From positions 11,183,314 to 11,247,313 of the forward strand of contig NW_023601543.1 in NCBI RefSeq assembly GCF_014898055.3: DNA of 64,000 bases. Reading direction: 5' to 3'. The notes under the pieces are model-generated. The model did not search any database and was not told where the DNA came from. It was given only the letters and a program-made list of their open reading frames with translations. Made by a program: the position numbers and the translations under genes. The DNA is from Talpa occidentalis. Taxonomy: Eukaryota; Chordata; Mammalia; Eulipotyphla; Talpidae. Below, in pieces: positions 1 through 12,499 of the stretch (within the stretch, counting starts at the first letter, position 1; each line of letters begins with the position of its first letter).

Positions 1-430
1 CAATTTCTAGCCCTTCTCCTCTTCTGCAGGATTGGGAGTGGGGCTGAAAGCCCCAAACAACTAATTGTGAAAAGGGATGTTGGAGGCTGGCAGTCTTGAC
101 TCCATCTTGTGCCTGAGACTCCATTTTACTGAACTTCTAACTTTAAAAAAAGCACTAAGTATTTACTAACCAGCAAGAAGCATGTTCCAGCTACACACAG
201 CCTTCTTTAAGAACTGCACAAAGATACTTTTTTTCTTTTTCTTCTCCACAGTAATCAAGGCCAGCTTGATTAAAAGCCAATGAACGCTAAGGAATATAAT
301 CTATAACCAATCCTAATTCTTAATAAACAGTTTGTGCCATCCTATCTTCCTTCTTCCCTCCTCTTTTATCCTTTTAAAAATCCCTTAAAGACTTGAGTGG
401 GATCTGAGATAGTGCTCCCCAATTAGCAAA
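1..430. mobile_element. Probable LTR-like relic, unclassified
   Basis: No coding region is seen here. The stretch has a purine-rich start, a phrase of the 'gactccat...gagactccat' kind common in ERV1 LTRs, and an AATAAA inside 'cttaataaacag' near 320-332, which would suit an LTR polyadenylation region. No paired LTR, primer-binding site or target duplication is visible. The assignment rests on word-level resemblance and is weak. Confidence 0.25.
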
Positions 431-628
431 TATAAGACACCCAAATAATATCATTATTTTATTTTGGCCTTGTGGCATTTTTCTCAGTCAACATCATCAT
501 CACTTGATTTTGCAGGTGACCAGCCCCCAACTTGAAACTAAGCAGTGCCCATCAGGACTCACCCCATGAAGGGAGAAATTTTGAGAGTGAAAGTAGTTGT
601 CATGCTTCACATTAAAACTTGTGTTGTG

Positions 629-2148
629 TAGCCAAAGCTCTCCTGAAAAAAAAAAAAAGGGAATGGAGGCATCACACTCCCAGACTTCAAACTCTACTAC
701 AAAGCCATAATCATCAAAACTGCATGGTATTGGAACAAGAACAGACATACAGACCAATGGAATCGAATAGAAAATCCAGAAATAAACCCACAGATTTATG
801 GTCAACTAATATTTGACAAAGGAGCAAAGACTATGCATTGGAGCAAAGAAAGTTTGTTCAATAAATGGTGCTGGGAAAACTGGGTCGCCACATGCAAAAG
901 AATGAAGCTTGACCACTACCTCACACCATACACAAAAATCAACTCAAAATGGATTAAAGAACTAGACATAAGACCTGAAACCATAAAATATATAGAAGGA
1001 AACATAGGCGAAACACTACGTGATTTACACATCAAAGACATCTTTACAGACACATCACCCAAAGCAGTGATAGTGAAGGCAAAGATAAACAGCTGGAACT
1101 ACATCAAATTAAAGAGCTTCTGTACAGCAAAAGAGACAATAACAAAAACAAAGAGAAACCCCACCAACTGGGAGAACATTTTTGCACCCAACACTAATGA
1201 TAAAGGACTGATCACAAAAATCTGCAAAGAGCTGATGAGACTCAACAACAACAAAGAAAATAATCCAGTCAAAAAATGGGCAGAAGAGCTAAAAAGAAAC
1301 TTCTCTGAAGAGGAAATGCGAATGGCCAACAGGCATATGAAAAAATGTTCAACATCACTTGCAATCAGGGAAATGCAAATCAAAACTACCATGAGATACC
1401 ATCTCACACCAGTGAGAATGGCACATATTAAAAAAACTAGCAACAACAAATGTTGGGGAGGTTGTGGAGAAAAAGGAACTCTCCTGCACTGTTGGTGGGA
1501 GTGCAAACTGGTCCAACCACTATGGAGAGCTGTGTGGAGATTTCTGGACCTACTAAACATAGAGCTTCCATATGATCCAGCAATTCCACTCCTAGGTATT
1601 TACCCAAAGGACACAGAAACATCAATTCCAAAGAACACCTGCGCCCCTATGTTTATAGCAGCACTATTTACAATAGCTAAGCTTTGGAAACAGCCCAAAT
1701 GCCCAAAAATAGATGACTGGATCAAGAAGATGTGGTACATATATACCATGGAATATTACTCAGCATTCAAAAAAGATAAACACATGCAATTTGCAGCAAC
1801 ATGGATGGCGCTGGAAGGGATCATGCCCAGCGAAATAAGCCAAAAAGAAAAAGAAAAATCCCGGATGGTCTCACTCAAAGCAGGAATCTAGAAAACTTAA
1901 ATAAGGGACCAGGAAAATGAATAACTATAAGAAAGTGAAAATCAAAATCAACAAAAAAACTATGAACCAGAGACACTTTTTGGGGGGTGGGGGGCGGGTG
2001 GGGGAGGGATTGGGGTCAGAATGGGGGGGTTGCAATTGTATGGGGAATATAAAAATAAAATTTATTATTTATAAAAAAAAAAAACAAAAAAAAATAAAGT
2101 ATGCTAAATTTGTCTGGAAAAAATAAATAAATAAATAAATAAATAAAT
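629..2148 (+). mobile_element. 5'-truncated LINE-1, recent insertion with target-site duplication
   Basis: The element is flanked by a perfect 15-bp direct repeat (aaaacttgtgttgtg) at 614-628 and 2149-2163. It holds the 3' part of L1 ORF2, then a 3'UTR with a G-rich tract at about 1980-2035, an AATAAAA region near 2050, an A-rich stretch and an (AAAT)n tail. Truncation at the 5' end with a duplicated target site is the classic product of target-primed reverse transcription. The intact repeat and open ORF2 frame suggest a young copy. Confidence 0.93.
659..1891 (+). pseudogene. LINE-1 ORF2 C-terminal fragment
   Basis: This is the C-terminal part of the L1 ORF2 polyprotein (endonuclease/reverse transcriptase). 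The endonuclease and RT catalytic cores are absent because of 5' truncation. The frame is open from about 659 to the TAG at 1889-1891; the first in-frame ATG is at 833, giving 352 codons. Diagnostic phrases include [15 protein letters not shown] near the start, a cysteine-rich segment with [11 protein letters not shown] around residue 215 of the ATG ORF, and [19 protein letters not shown] near residue 300. No internal stop or frameshift is seen, which fits a recent insertion. It has no promoter of its own and should not be treated as a host gene. Confidence 0.9.
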
Positions 2149-2683
2149 AAAACTTGTGTTGTGATGTAGAGACCTTTAAAATGAATGCATTTCAGCAAAA
2201 AGATGGTTTATAAGAACTCTACAGTTTTTTAAATTGTATCATTTTTCTTTCTGGGAGTAACTTGGTTTTCTCATATCTCAAATAAACTTGCCCCAAACTG
2301 TCTTTCTCATCTTTTTTTGCATAAAAGACTACTCATTGTGCAAATTGATAGCAAATAGCTATCGATAAAACATTTTTATAAAAATTTGCTACCTCATGAA
2401 CAATATTCTTGTAAATTTCCTAAATGTGTATTCTTACCTCTATAATAGTATCCTCAAAATTAACATACTTTCAATGGTTATGACTGAAAAATGTATTCCA
2501 GAAGCAACTATATACTTAAAGCAAAAAATACATAATTTCAAATAAAAAAGTTACCTCATTAGAACAAAAGACACATCTATGGACCCAGAAAGGAATTTAG
2601 GAACTCTGTATGATTCTAGCAACCCTATCATTCATGACAGTACAAAGGTTAAAGGAGTTCAGTGTCAAGAAAACCAGGGTCAG

Positions 2684-2976
2684 CTCCTCCCCGGTGGCGC
2701 AGCGGTTGAGCGCTGGGTTGTGAAGCTGCCCGCAGCCTCTGCTGCGCCGGTTCGATCCCCGGCTGCTCCCCGGCCACCGCAGGAGGGTCCCACATGGCGC
2801 ACAGACCTCTCCTGCCGCCCGCTGCTCCCCTCAGCAGTGTACTTCGGTCCTTCTGCCTGCTCTGCTCCCTGCTCTGGCTCTGGTGAATTCTCTCACCCTC
2901 CCGTGCTTCTGACTGTACCCAGTGCTTGTATATGTAAACAAATAAACAAACAAATAAATAAATCTTAAAAAAAAAA
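2684..2976 (+). mobile_element. tRNA-derived SINE, type A
   Basis: The head carries a pol III A-box-like block (tggcgcagcggttgagcgc) and a B box (ggttcgatcc). A fixed GC-rich body and an (AAAT)n/poly(A) tail follow. Imperfect 15-bp flanking repeats lie at 2669-2683 and 2977-2991. Confidence 0.88.
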
Positions 2977-3004
2977 GAAAGCCAGGATCTGAGACCGATA
3001 GCTA

Positions 3005-3800
3005 TGTGTCTATGTCACATATTTTATCTATTTTATGACCCCAAGATATGCCATGTTGGTATATTGATATTTTGAGCTGAAGACACTTGGAAAACAGCAA
3101 AGGCAAGGAGAGGTTTTCTCTAAAATCCCCTTATCTGCCTCAAGACAGAGTCCCCCAAATAAACTAAATTGTCATAAATCCCCTCCTTGGAAGTTTCATA
3201 AACTAGTATAGATTGACTCTGGGCACAGATATGGAAACTAGATGTCAACAGCACGTGCAGGTAAACCTTGCCACAAACTATCATAACTCCAATTTGTTCT
3301 TCTAAAGAGCCATTCCATCTTTCTTAAAAACTCATTTGCGGGCCTCCCCTGGTGGCGCAGCGGTTGAGCGGTGGTAAGGTCGCCGGCCACCGAAGGAGGG
3401 TCCCACATGGCGCGCAGACCTCTCCTGCCGCCCGCTGCTCCCCTCAGCAGTGTACTTCTGTCCTTCTGCCTGTTCTGTTTCCCGCTCTGGCTCTGGTGAA
3501 TTCTCTCACCCTCCCGCGCTTCCGACTGTACCCAGTGCTTGTATAAATAAATAAATAAATCTTAAAAAAAAAAAAAAAAACCTCATTTGCTTTCCTCTAA
3601 GTTGTATACATCTCTCCTCACCTTCCCCTATGAAGATATTATATAAGCTGTCAGATCTGCCTATCTGGGTATTCATTTTTTTCCCCCCACTGTGATGCCC
3701 CTCACAGAAGCATTTTTTAAATTATTACATTTGTATGTCTTTTCTCTTGTTAATCTGCCTGTTGTATGTTTATTTCATGGACCGAGAGGCTGTACACTAT
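3005..3800 (+). mobile_element. ERV-type LTR remnant upstream of the SMIM10-family gene, split by a SINE
   Basis: The U3-like part covers about 3005-3339. A SINE interrupts it, and it resumes at about 3591 with a TATA-like 'atattatataagctgtcag' and a U5-like end ('gttaatctgcctgttgtatg') near 3750. This layout resembles gammaretrovirus-like LTRs of mammals. No internal retroviral genes are seen, so it is either a solo LTR or a fragment. It lies a few hundred bases upstream of the CpG island at 3.99 kb. Family naming would need a repeat-library search. Confidence 0.45.
3340..3580 (+). mobile_element. tRNA-derived SINE, type A, internally deleted
   Basis: The head and body match the type A consensus, but the segment between the A box and the 'gccggccacc' block is missing, including most of the B-box region. 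Flanking repeats of the form aaaaa(c)ctcatttgc lie at about 3326-3339 and 3577-3590. It sits inside the LTR remnant, so it is younger than that element. Confidence 0.85.
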
Positions 3801-3921
3801 GTATAATGAATCTAGGAGGATAGATTGCTATAGAGGTAAAGGAGACAGACAATGAGGCAATCCACCAATAAAGAAGTTCAGCTGACCAGCAAACCAGCAC
3901 AAAGAAAAGGCGCACGTGTAG

Positions 3922-4689
<768 letters not shown>

Positions 4690-7600
4690 GCGCCGCGGCC
4701 CGGCGGGGTCGGGCGCCGGCGGGCCGGCCCGCGACGGCGGGGGCGCCGGCATGAGGGGCGGCGGGGGGCCCCGGGCCCGCTAGCCCCGCGGGGGGACGCC
4801 GGCCGCCCGGCCCCGCCAGGCCCCCGGCCGCGGCCGCGACCCGCCCCCCTGCCCGCGGCCGCCGACGGACCCCGCGGGAGCTCGCGAGACGCGCCCGCCC
4901 TGGGCCCGGGAGCGTGGCTGGCGGCGGCCGACCTGTTGCCCCGCGGGGGACCCGAGAGAAGAGATTCCGCCGCCCGCGCGGGACCGACACCAGGTAGGAG
5001 GCCAGAGCCCGGGCGGGCGGCCGGAGGCGGCCCGCGCTGCCCCCCAGACACCTGGGGCCCTCGGGGGGCTTGGGGGGCGGGTGTGCGACGGGCCCCAGCG
5101 AAGGCCCAGGGCAGACACAGGCCCCGACGACGCCTTTGTTGCGGTGGCGAGGTGGAGTCCAGGGGCAGCTCCTCGCAGGCGCCAAATGGGGAGTTTCGCC
5201 CTCGTCTGGCTGCCCAGGCCCTGCCCCCTTTCCCCAGGGCCTGGCTGGCATCGCCTGAACCTGGGCGCAGGGAGCGAAGTGGCCCCGGCGGCTCCAGGGA
5301 GAGCCCTGGAGGAGAAGCGAGGCCGCCACCCTTTTCCACTCCCCCAGCCCCCCCTCCCCGCCAAGAAGGAGGAGGTGTTCCTGGCCAAGCCCCAGCTCTG
5401 TCCCCTTCTCAGCCCTCAGGTCCCGGGGCTCGCTGCCGCTGCGGGCACAGCCCCTCCCCAGACTGCCTCCTGCCCGGTCTCTGGGGCCAGCGGAGGGCGC
5501 TCTGCCTGCTCCTGCCGTCCCTTCAGTCCCTTTAGCTCCCCTCCCCCTTGCTCTGTCTAGTCTGGGCCAGGCTCCTGTCCCCTTACTCCCTCCAGCACCT
5601 ACCCCTGCCCCCGAGGATGATGCCGTCCTTGGCCCTGGGCTGGGCAGCTTCCAGCAGCCTCCTGAGCGCCTAAAGGGCTTGGGGAAACAAGGGGCCTCCT
5701 GAGCCACCGCAGTGCCTAGGCTGGGGTGGGGATACACGTGGAGAAGAGGAAACAGGGCCGGGTGGGGTGACAGCTCATCTCTCAAGTCTCCCTGTTTTTC
5801 AGGAACTGGTGTTTATAGGCGGTGACTCGCCCCTTCTCAGAGTTGTCCAGAGCCTAACGTCTGCCCAAGGGGCGTCTCTGCTCCCACAGCTGCCTGGGGA
5901 GCAGCTGAGTGAAGGGCCTGGTGGAGGAGGAAAGGAAGGATCTTCCAGGCAGAGGCCCCCAGGGCTGGGGGAGCCCAGCATGCACTTCTGGTTTGGGGAA
6001 GGACGTCTCACCTGGGCACCGAGGTCTCCTGGCAGCGCTGCGAGGGAGCTCTGTTCGCCCACCTGATGAGGGTAACTCAGGGCTCCGGGAGGGAAGAATT
6101 TCCTCCTACCACACACATACAAAGTAGTAGAGCCTGTGTTCCCCCACAGCCGCCCGGATGGGGGAGCTGTCCACCACTCCTGGGGGGCCTAGGGAGAGAG
6201 GAGTCCAGGGTAGGGAATCTGGGGAGCCAGCTCTCCTCGCAGTAATGTGGGCGGTCCCAGGAAGAGGGGAGGACAGGCTGAGCTGAGCTGGGCACAAGAG
6301 ACATGGGTGCCAGGCCCCTGGGAGCTGAGGTCCTCCACAGACCTGGCCTCCCCGCTTACCCCAGGCTGGACCAAGGGCTTCTCAATGGAGTGGCACAAGC
6401 CCTTGTTTGGGTGGTGGGGTAGGGACGTGGCTCCTGGTTCCCCATAACCACCAGGGTGAAGATATAAACCTGGGGTGGAATGGGCTGGGACTCATGGCAC
6501 GACCCCCTCTCTCTGCCCCCAGGCTCGGCCCCCCAACCCCAGGATCACACGGGACACTCTCTAGATGGACTCGGATTGGTCCTGCAGCCCTGGGTGTGCT
6601 GCTGACTAGAGGAGCAGGATGGCCAGGAGACACCCTGGCCCTCAGCACGCATCCCAGCCCCACGGCTGCTCTGGCACCGGGTACTCGTGGCTCTCGTCCT
6701 CGGAGTTGCTGGGACTGAAAATCACAGGGGCCTGGTCAGCCCCAGGGACGGAGCGGCCCAGTCTGCTACCATCTGCCCTCCTGGAGCCAGGTCCCGGGTG
6801 AAGAGCTGCCCGCCCCACCCCAGGGACTGCGGCCTGACTTGGCACCCCTGCAGTTTCACCCCAACAGGACCTGATGGCATTCTTTACTGGTGCCACGTCT
6901 CCTGGGAGCCTCCCGTCCTGGTGGCCCTCGCCCACCCAGCCCTCTCCACCAGGACCCCTCTGGGAGCCTGCCAGCCCCCTGCCTCTACCCAAAGATCTCT
7001 GGGGCGGCCTGAGAGCTCGTGACCCCAGACTGCAGGGAGAGAGGGGTGAAAGGCCTCCTTGGGGCTGATGCACAGATGCGCCCCTTCCAAGCCCAGCTCT
7101 CACCTTCCGGGTGACTCTTGATCCCCAGCTCCAGCATGTGTGTGTGTGGGGTGGGGGGGGGGCGAGCACGTTTGGTGCAGAGGGGAGGAAGCTGTAGACA
7201 GTGTGAGCTGCCCTGGGTTCTAGCCCTCCCTGGGCAAGGGGCTCAGCTGTTGCTGGAAGGGGCCTAGGAGACTTTCCCAACGGGGAGAAATGGGTGTGAG
7301 AGCCTCTGGGATCCCAGGCCTGGGAGACCTCTACCCCCCGCAGAGCAGCCCCACCCCCTGCCGAGGGGACTGGAAGCCCCAGTGCTGTGCCTGTGGCTGT
7401 CTTGTCTTCAGGGGATGGCTCGGGGAGGGGCCGGGGCCTGGTCCTTTGCAAGTGTTCCTGCCACTGCTTTTCTTACCATTTTGGCCTTGAGTAGTTGACT
7501 TGCTTCAGCTTCCCCACCTGTCCCTTCTCTTCCCTGGGGGCCCCTGCAGCTCCCCGTGCACTTTGTTGTTTGCAGTCTGTTTTCCAGGCACCGGAGCTTC

Positions 7601-7745
7601 TGCAAAATCAGACACGGACCTGAATGAGATGGCTTTGAGGTCTCTGTGAGATTAACTTTGTACTCGTCTGCACAGCGGGGCAGACAAATGTTCTCGTTTC
7701 TGGTGTTCTTGATTCTGATGTTGTGAAATCTTGTGGTCTCTAGTA

Positions 7746-7772
7746 AATAAAAAAGTCCTTGAGTTCAATAAA
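7746..7772 (+). terminator. Polyadenylation signals of the SMIM10-family gene
   Basis: Two AATAAA hexamers lie at 7746-7751 and 7767-7772, followed by a sharp drop in GC content. They are preceded by a TG-rich stretch and are consistent with cleavage near 7785-7795. Confidence 0.7.
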
Positions 7773-7799
7773 ATAATTTAAAAATGAGCCTCCTGTTTC

Positions 7800-9464
7800 T
7801 GGTGTGGTACAGTAGTCTTGGAGGAGGTGCAGGGGCCAGTGGTGAGGTCACAGCTCTGATGGCCACAAGCCAGGGGTGGGTACCCTCAGAGGGCTGGAGG
7901 GGCAAGGGCTGTTGAAAAGCTGCTCAGATACCAGCCTTGGCCTGGCTCACTGCCCCTGAGGAGAAGCAGCAGCATAGGCCTGGTCCAAGAGGTGGCAACT
8001 TGTCCCTTTCACAGCCTTTGTTGGAATAACTTAAGCCTTTTCTTCATTGTAGAACCTGCTGTTAGAAAGTACTTAGTTCAGTTGAGCCTCCAGCAGCTGG
8101 GAGCAGAAAGGTGAAATAGAGGTCACTTTGCGTGCCTGGAGACCCCTCTGCATCAGTGGGTGGTAATGTCCCCATTGCTCTCAGGTAGATGTAGTTTTGG
8201 GTCCTGAGATTTTCTTCCCTTTCCCCCAGCTTAGACCCAGACTATTTGTCACAGCCCTGCTCCCAGATCCTCCCCAATCAGGCCCTTTTGAGGCACTGCA
8301 GGGGTGAGGGAAGGCAGGCGGCTGAGTGAGGGAGGCCATGGGCAGAGTCTGGCAGCCACTGTGGAGGAAGGTCCACAGTCCCCAGGGGAGGCATCCTGAG
8401 GGCACAGTGTGGATACACTGAGCACGGCCTGGGGTAAGGGCTCCTTTTTATACTCCTTACTTGTAGCCAAGAGCTCCCCAGGAAGAGAAGCACCTTGACA
8501 AGAGGGATACTTCCAATATCTGCCACCAGAGGAGGGATGGAGCCCAGTTCTGCCCAGTGCCCTGAGCTTCCCTCCTCTTTGTCTAGATGGCCCTCCTGAG
8601 TCCCCAAAGGTCCAGCACCCACTCCAGGGATCATGTAGCCTGGCACAACCAAGATGGGAGAGGATCAGCCCAGAGCCTAGGATCTGAGGTCCCCTGATGA
8701 AGAAGCACTGCCTTCCTGCTATGGAGAAAGGTTGGGAAGATGGTGAGAACATCACTTCCCAGGGAAGTGATGGTGTCTCCCTTCCAGGTTCCAAGATGCT
8801 GGGTGCTTTGCTTCCCTAATCTCATCAAAATCCACACAGCCACATAATCACCACCCACATTTTATGGAGACACTGAGAGTTGGAGACAAGTCTGAGCCAG
8901 AACCATAAGCAGAAGCTTCTTTCAATGTCCCCTGGAGGGGCAGGGAATCATGCTGGAGGGGTGGCAGAATGTGCAAGTTCAAGGCGATCCTGTCATTACT
9001 GAGTAGGGGCCAGGAGACAGATAAGAAATGCAGGGTGTGGGGGACATAACTAGGACCTTCTCAAAATGAGCCTCCCCACTGGTGTCAATGGGGATGAACC
9101 TGCATGTCTTCTCCCTTACCCCTGCTGGGAAGGAGAAAACATCCCCATACTCCTTTGGTTCTTCTTTTCAGGCTGGTTCAGTGAGCAAATTTTCTGTGAT
9201 AGCTATGAGACAATCTCACTAGTCAGAAGACATTGGTAAACAATAAATTAATTACTTAGCAAATTGTACATGTGATAGGAGATAATAAATGGTGCAGAAA
9301 AACAGAAATAGAACGGGCTGGCGAGGGAGACTCAAGGGCAAAATGTAAATGATGTAAATCAGGCCCTCTCAGGCCTCTGCCATCACAGAATCCTCTGAGA
9401 TGGAAAAGCGGGAATTTAAATTTCATTCCAAGCACTCCTTCCCAACATACAGTCAGAAAGAATC
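7800..9464. other. Intergenic stretch, no gene seen
   Basis: ORFs are short and unlike known proteins. About 8800-8900 contains words of an antisense MIR ('...cccacattttatggagacactgag'). Nothing else is supported. Confidence 0.5.
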
Positions 9465-9739
9465 AGGCCTCCCCTGTGGCACAGCGGTTGAGCGCTGGGT
9501 TGCGAAGCTGCCCGTGGCCTCTGCGCGCCGGTTCGCTGCTCCCAGGCCACCGGAGGAGGGTCCCCCATGGCGCGCAGACCTCTCCTGCCGCCCGCTGCTC
9601 CCCTCAGCAGTGTACTTCGGTCCTTCTGCCTGCTCTGCTCCCCGCTCTGGCTCTGGTGAATTCTCTCACCCTCCTGCGCTTCTGACTGTACCCAGTGCTT
9701 GTATGAATAAATAAATAAAACATGCCTCTATAAAAAAAA
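9465..9739 (+). mobile_element. tRNA-derived SINE, type A
   Basis: It has a type A head (A box 'tggcacagcggttgagcgc' with one change), a body, an (AAAT)n tail and an A-run. Short flanking repeats of the aaagaatc kind are present on both sides. Confidence 0.87.
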
Positions 9740-10685
9740 AAGAATCCTCCCTTGATTAGGCACTTTCATAAAGTTAGTACATGGTACAATGTAATGTATT
9801 ATCTTAACTGGATTCACCTGAGAAGTCTTGTTTAAAATAGTGTTTAGGCTACTAAGCTACTCTTCTTTTAATAACCAGGTCCTTTACTGGAAGAAAAGCC
9901 CACGAGGAATAAAACTGTTTTCTTTTTTCAACTTCAGCACTATCGTAGTCACAGTAATTGCTGTCCAAGAGACTGAATGCTCTCCACTGTGGCCATTTTG
10001 GGGATCAGATATTGGCAGTATGTATCCATCAGGAAGTTTCAAAGAATCTGTTATAGGGCAGGGAGAGGGGCACCGTAGGACTCACGAACCTGCCTGCTCT
10101 CAATAGGTTCTGCCATCTGCCGCATCAAGACAAAACATATAGACCTTTAATACAATTAGTGTGCAATACAGAAAAGACAAAGAATGGTTTGCAAATCAAG
10201 CACCCAAAGTAACCCATTCCCTCGTGGGTAAAAGTCCACCCAAATGGGACACGTCTAAAGCACCTTCTGGCGGGGAACCATAAAGAAGGGTCAAAAACAG
10301 TTTAGACAAGTCTGGAAGGAAAAGAGCAAAATCAAAGTCAAGATAAAAGCTGCCGTTGTTAACCTCCCCACAGATCTCTCACCAACATCTGTTTCAACCA
10401 GTCCAAGACTAGGAAACAAGCGCAGTTTCTTCACGTGTCTCCATGCGCCTCCTCCAGGTCTCCTTCTGGCTCCATCCTGCTTCCTTCCTTCCCCGGTCTC
10501 CTCTGCAGCTTCTTCTCTCTCTGCTCAGCTCCACCCTCTTTGGGTGGGGCAGGGAACCTGGAACCTCCCTGTTACAAATCCCGCTAAAAAATATAGTATC
10601 ACCCATTACACCACTTTCCCCCTGTAGGCTAGTAGTGACAAAAATGGAAATGTTTATGGAAAGTCACCTCCAGCTCTACACTGCA
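9740..10685. other. Intergenic stretch, no gene seen
   Basis: The longest frames are about 90 codons and have no recognisable homology. No repeat is identified with confidence. Confidence 0.45.
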
Positions 10686-10689
10686 GTTC

Positions 10690-10830
10690 TCTCCAAACCA
10701 GGGCTTCCCCACCTGGCAGCACATGGCAACCACAGGAGCACCTTGGAAAATACCCACACCACACCCCACCTCACACCCACTAAGCCAGAATCTCTAGGAA
10801 GGGGAACCTGGACTCCAAGAAGAAAACCCA
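10690..10830. repeat. MER5-like hAT DNA transposon fossil
   Basis: The run of words (leading 'aaccagggcttcc', 'cacctggcagcacatggcaa', 'ccagaatctctaggaagggg') follows the MER5A/B arrangement of short non-autonomous hAT elements. The match is diverged, and terminal repeats are not clear. Confidence 0.5.
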
Positions 10831-11390
10831 CTTCTGGCAGAGAAGCTGCAGTGAGAGTCTGGCACCAGGAAGGCAGGGTCCCTGCTGAGAATAATGCCAC
10901 CGAAAGAGGATTATCTTCCAAACTCCATCCTGAGCACACTGTGAATTGACTCCTGTGGAAGAAGTGCCTCAGAGAGGGGGGCAGAGGGGACAAGAAGTGA
11001 TCGCGGGGCCACAGGTCTGGATGAGACTCCCCTGATCCCTCCCCTTACTGTTTGTGTCTCCCTGCCTTTCTATGACTTGGCAACTCACCACCGATGTGTC
11101 GCCCGTGAGTTACTGCAGTTTTAGGTTGGATTGCTGGGTGTGCTTTACCCCCATGTCAAGTTTAATACAAAGCCAGGCCACCTCACTCTGGGACTTACAA
11201 TGAAATGACTAAAGCAAAGGCTCTACAACCTCACGCTGACACCCACTGTCCCCACTCCCTTCCCGTACCTCAAAGCTTTCTTCTCTTCCCCTTACCAAAG
11301 CCAGCTGGGCCAGGCTGACTGTCCCTCTCGCTGAACTCCGCAGCAACCCCCCCCCACCTGACGCAGGGCTTTCTGGTGTACTTCAGGGGA

Positions 11391-11411
11391 CAGCCAGTAG
11401 ATGGCGTTGCT
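11391..11411 (+). promoter_or_regulatory. CTCF-like binding motif
   Basis: The sequence cagccagtagatggcgttgc contains ccagtagatggcg, a close match to the CTCF core CCASYAGRKGGCRS. It lies in a locally CpG-containing patch (11.33-11.47 kb) about 3.6 kb downstream of the SMIM10-family gene. Confidence 0.5.
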
Positions 11412-11744
11412 GCGCGCCAGCTCTGCTCGGACTCGGGCCAGACCCAAAAGCGTTTCACCCAGCTTAGACGGAATTGGCGCACTGTGAAGGAGCAAAGCAT
11501 GAGGATGAGATATGCAGGTTGTTTGGAAGTTGTGAGGGGTGCAAGGTCTTGAGCAAAGAAGAACCTATGAATTGATTGTGTGCTTCCTATGCGTGTGTGC
11601 TGTAACAGTGGTGGGTGTACTCGACCAGGGAGCAGGACGCCTCTGAAGTCACCAGGGTCTTTTCAGATCACCATCAACACCAGGAGATGGTCATTCCCAT
11701 CTTGGAAACTGGGCGCAAAGCGGTGGGAGCTGCTTGGGAGAGGA

Positions 11745-11945
11745 AACCAGCTGCGTTCGAACTCTAGCTCTTCAGGTTATGAGCGGGGTGATTTTCGACA
11801 GGTCTCCCACATTCTCTGAGCTGCACTTTCTCCATTTGGAAAACGATGAGGAATCATTTTTAAAATTAGGAGTCAGTGAAATAGTGCACCGCAATCAGAA
11901 GCCTTGCACGCAGTGCCTGACACGTGGCAGTGATCAGTGACTGAG
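11745..11945 (+). repeat. MIR SINE fossil
   Basis: It follows the MIR order: 'ttcgaactctagctctt', then 'ctgagctgcactttctccat', then 'gcctgacacgtggcag'. The sequence is strongly diverged, as expected of this ancient CORE-SINE. Confidence 0.7.
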
Positions 11946-12084
11946 GAGAGGGTGGTCTTTCTTAGCTACTCGCACTGCGTGTGCGAGCTGTTCCATCCCA
12001 GGGAGGTGTGAAGGCAGCCCTGAGTCAGTGTCAAGGGCATACATTTTGTTCTTGATACAGCAGCTGCCCCACTTGACCAGGGTG

Positions 12085-12190
12085 TTGGGAATATAATGCA
12101 GCCTCTCTGAGCCTTAGCTTCGTGACTGGTGAAATGGGCAGATCAGACACCCTCCTTGCAGGCGGTGGTGGGGTGCAGATGTGGCTGTGC
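12085..12190 (+). repeat. MIR fragment
   Basis: 'cctctctgagccttagcttcgtgactggtgaaatgggcag' matches the central MIR core in diverged form. No ends are visible. Confidence 0.5.
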
Positions 12191-12499
12191 TAGTAGCACC
12201 TGGGGACCAGGTAGGTGGCAGCTGCTGCAGGTCAACCCAACAACAGAAGTCACCTGACCACCATGCAGCTTCCTTGGCTTTGTCTGTGCCTGCTCCTCCA
12301 TTTCTCCATTGCCAGGGGGCGTTGCACAGAGTGTGTGGCTGACACGCAAAGGAGGAAATATGCATACAACAGAGGGAAGTTCATCCGTTGTCACTTTTCT
12401 GGCTTTGGGACAGACGGTCATGTATGACTTTGCTGGTGCTTCTGCAGCTTAAATGCAGGGGCACCATGAGGCTCACAACCCTCTTCTGCTGCCTCCCAA

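Noticed and set aside
1099..1560. Minus-strand ORF opposite the L1 ORF2 fragment
   Set aside because: Shadow of the real sense L1 frame.
9476..9685. Recurrent 60-90-codon ORFs with LLPSAVYFGPSACSAP-like translations
   Set aside because: These are translations of the SINE body, repeated wherever the SINE occurs.
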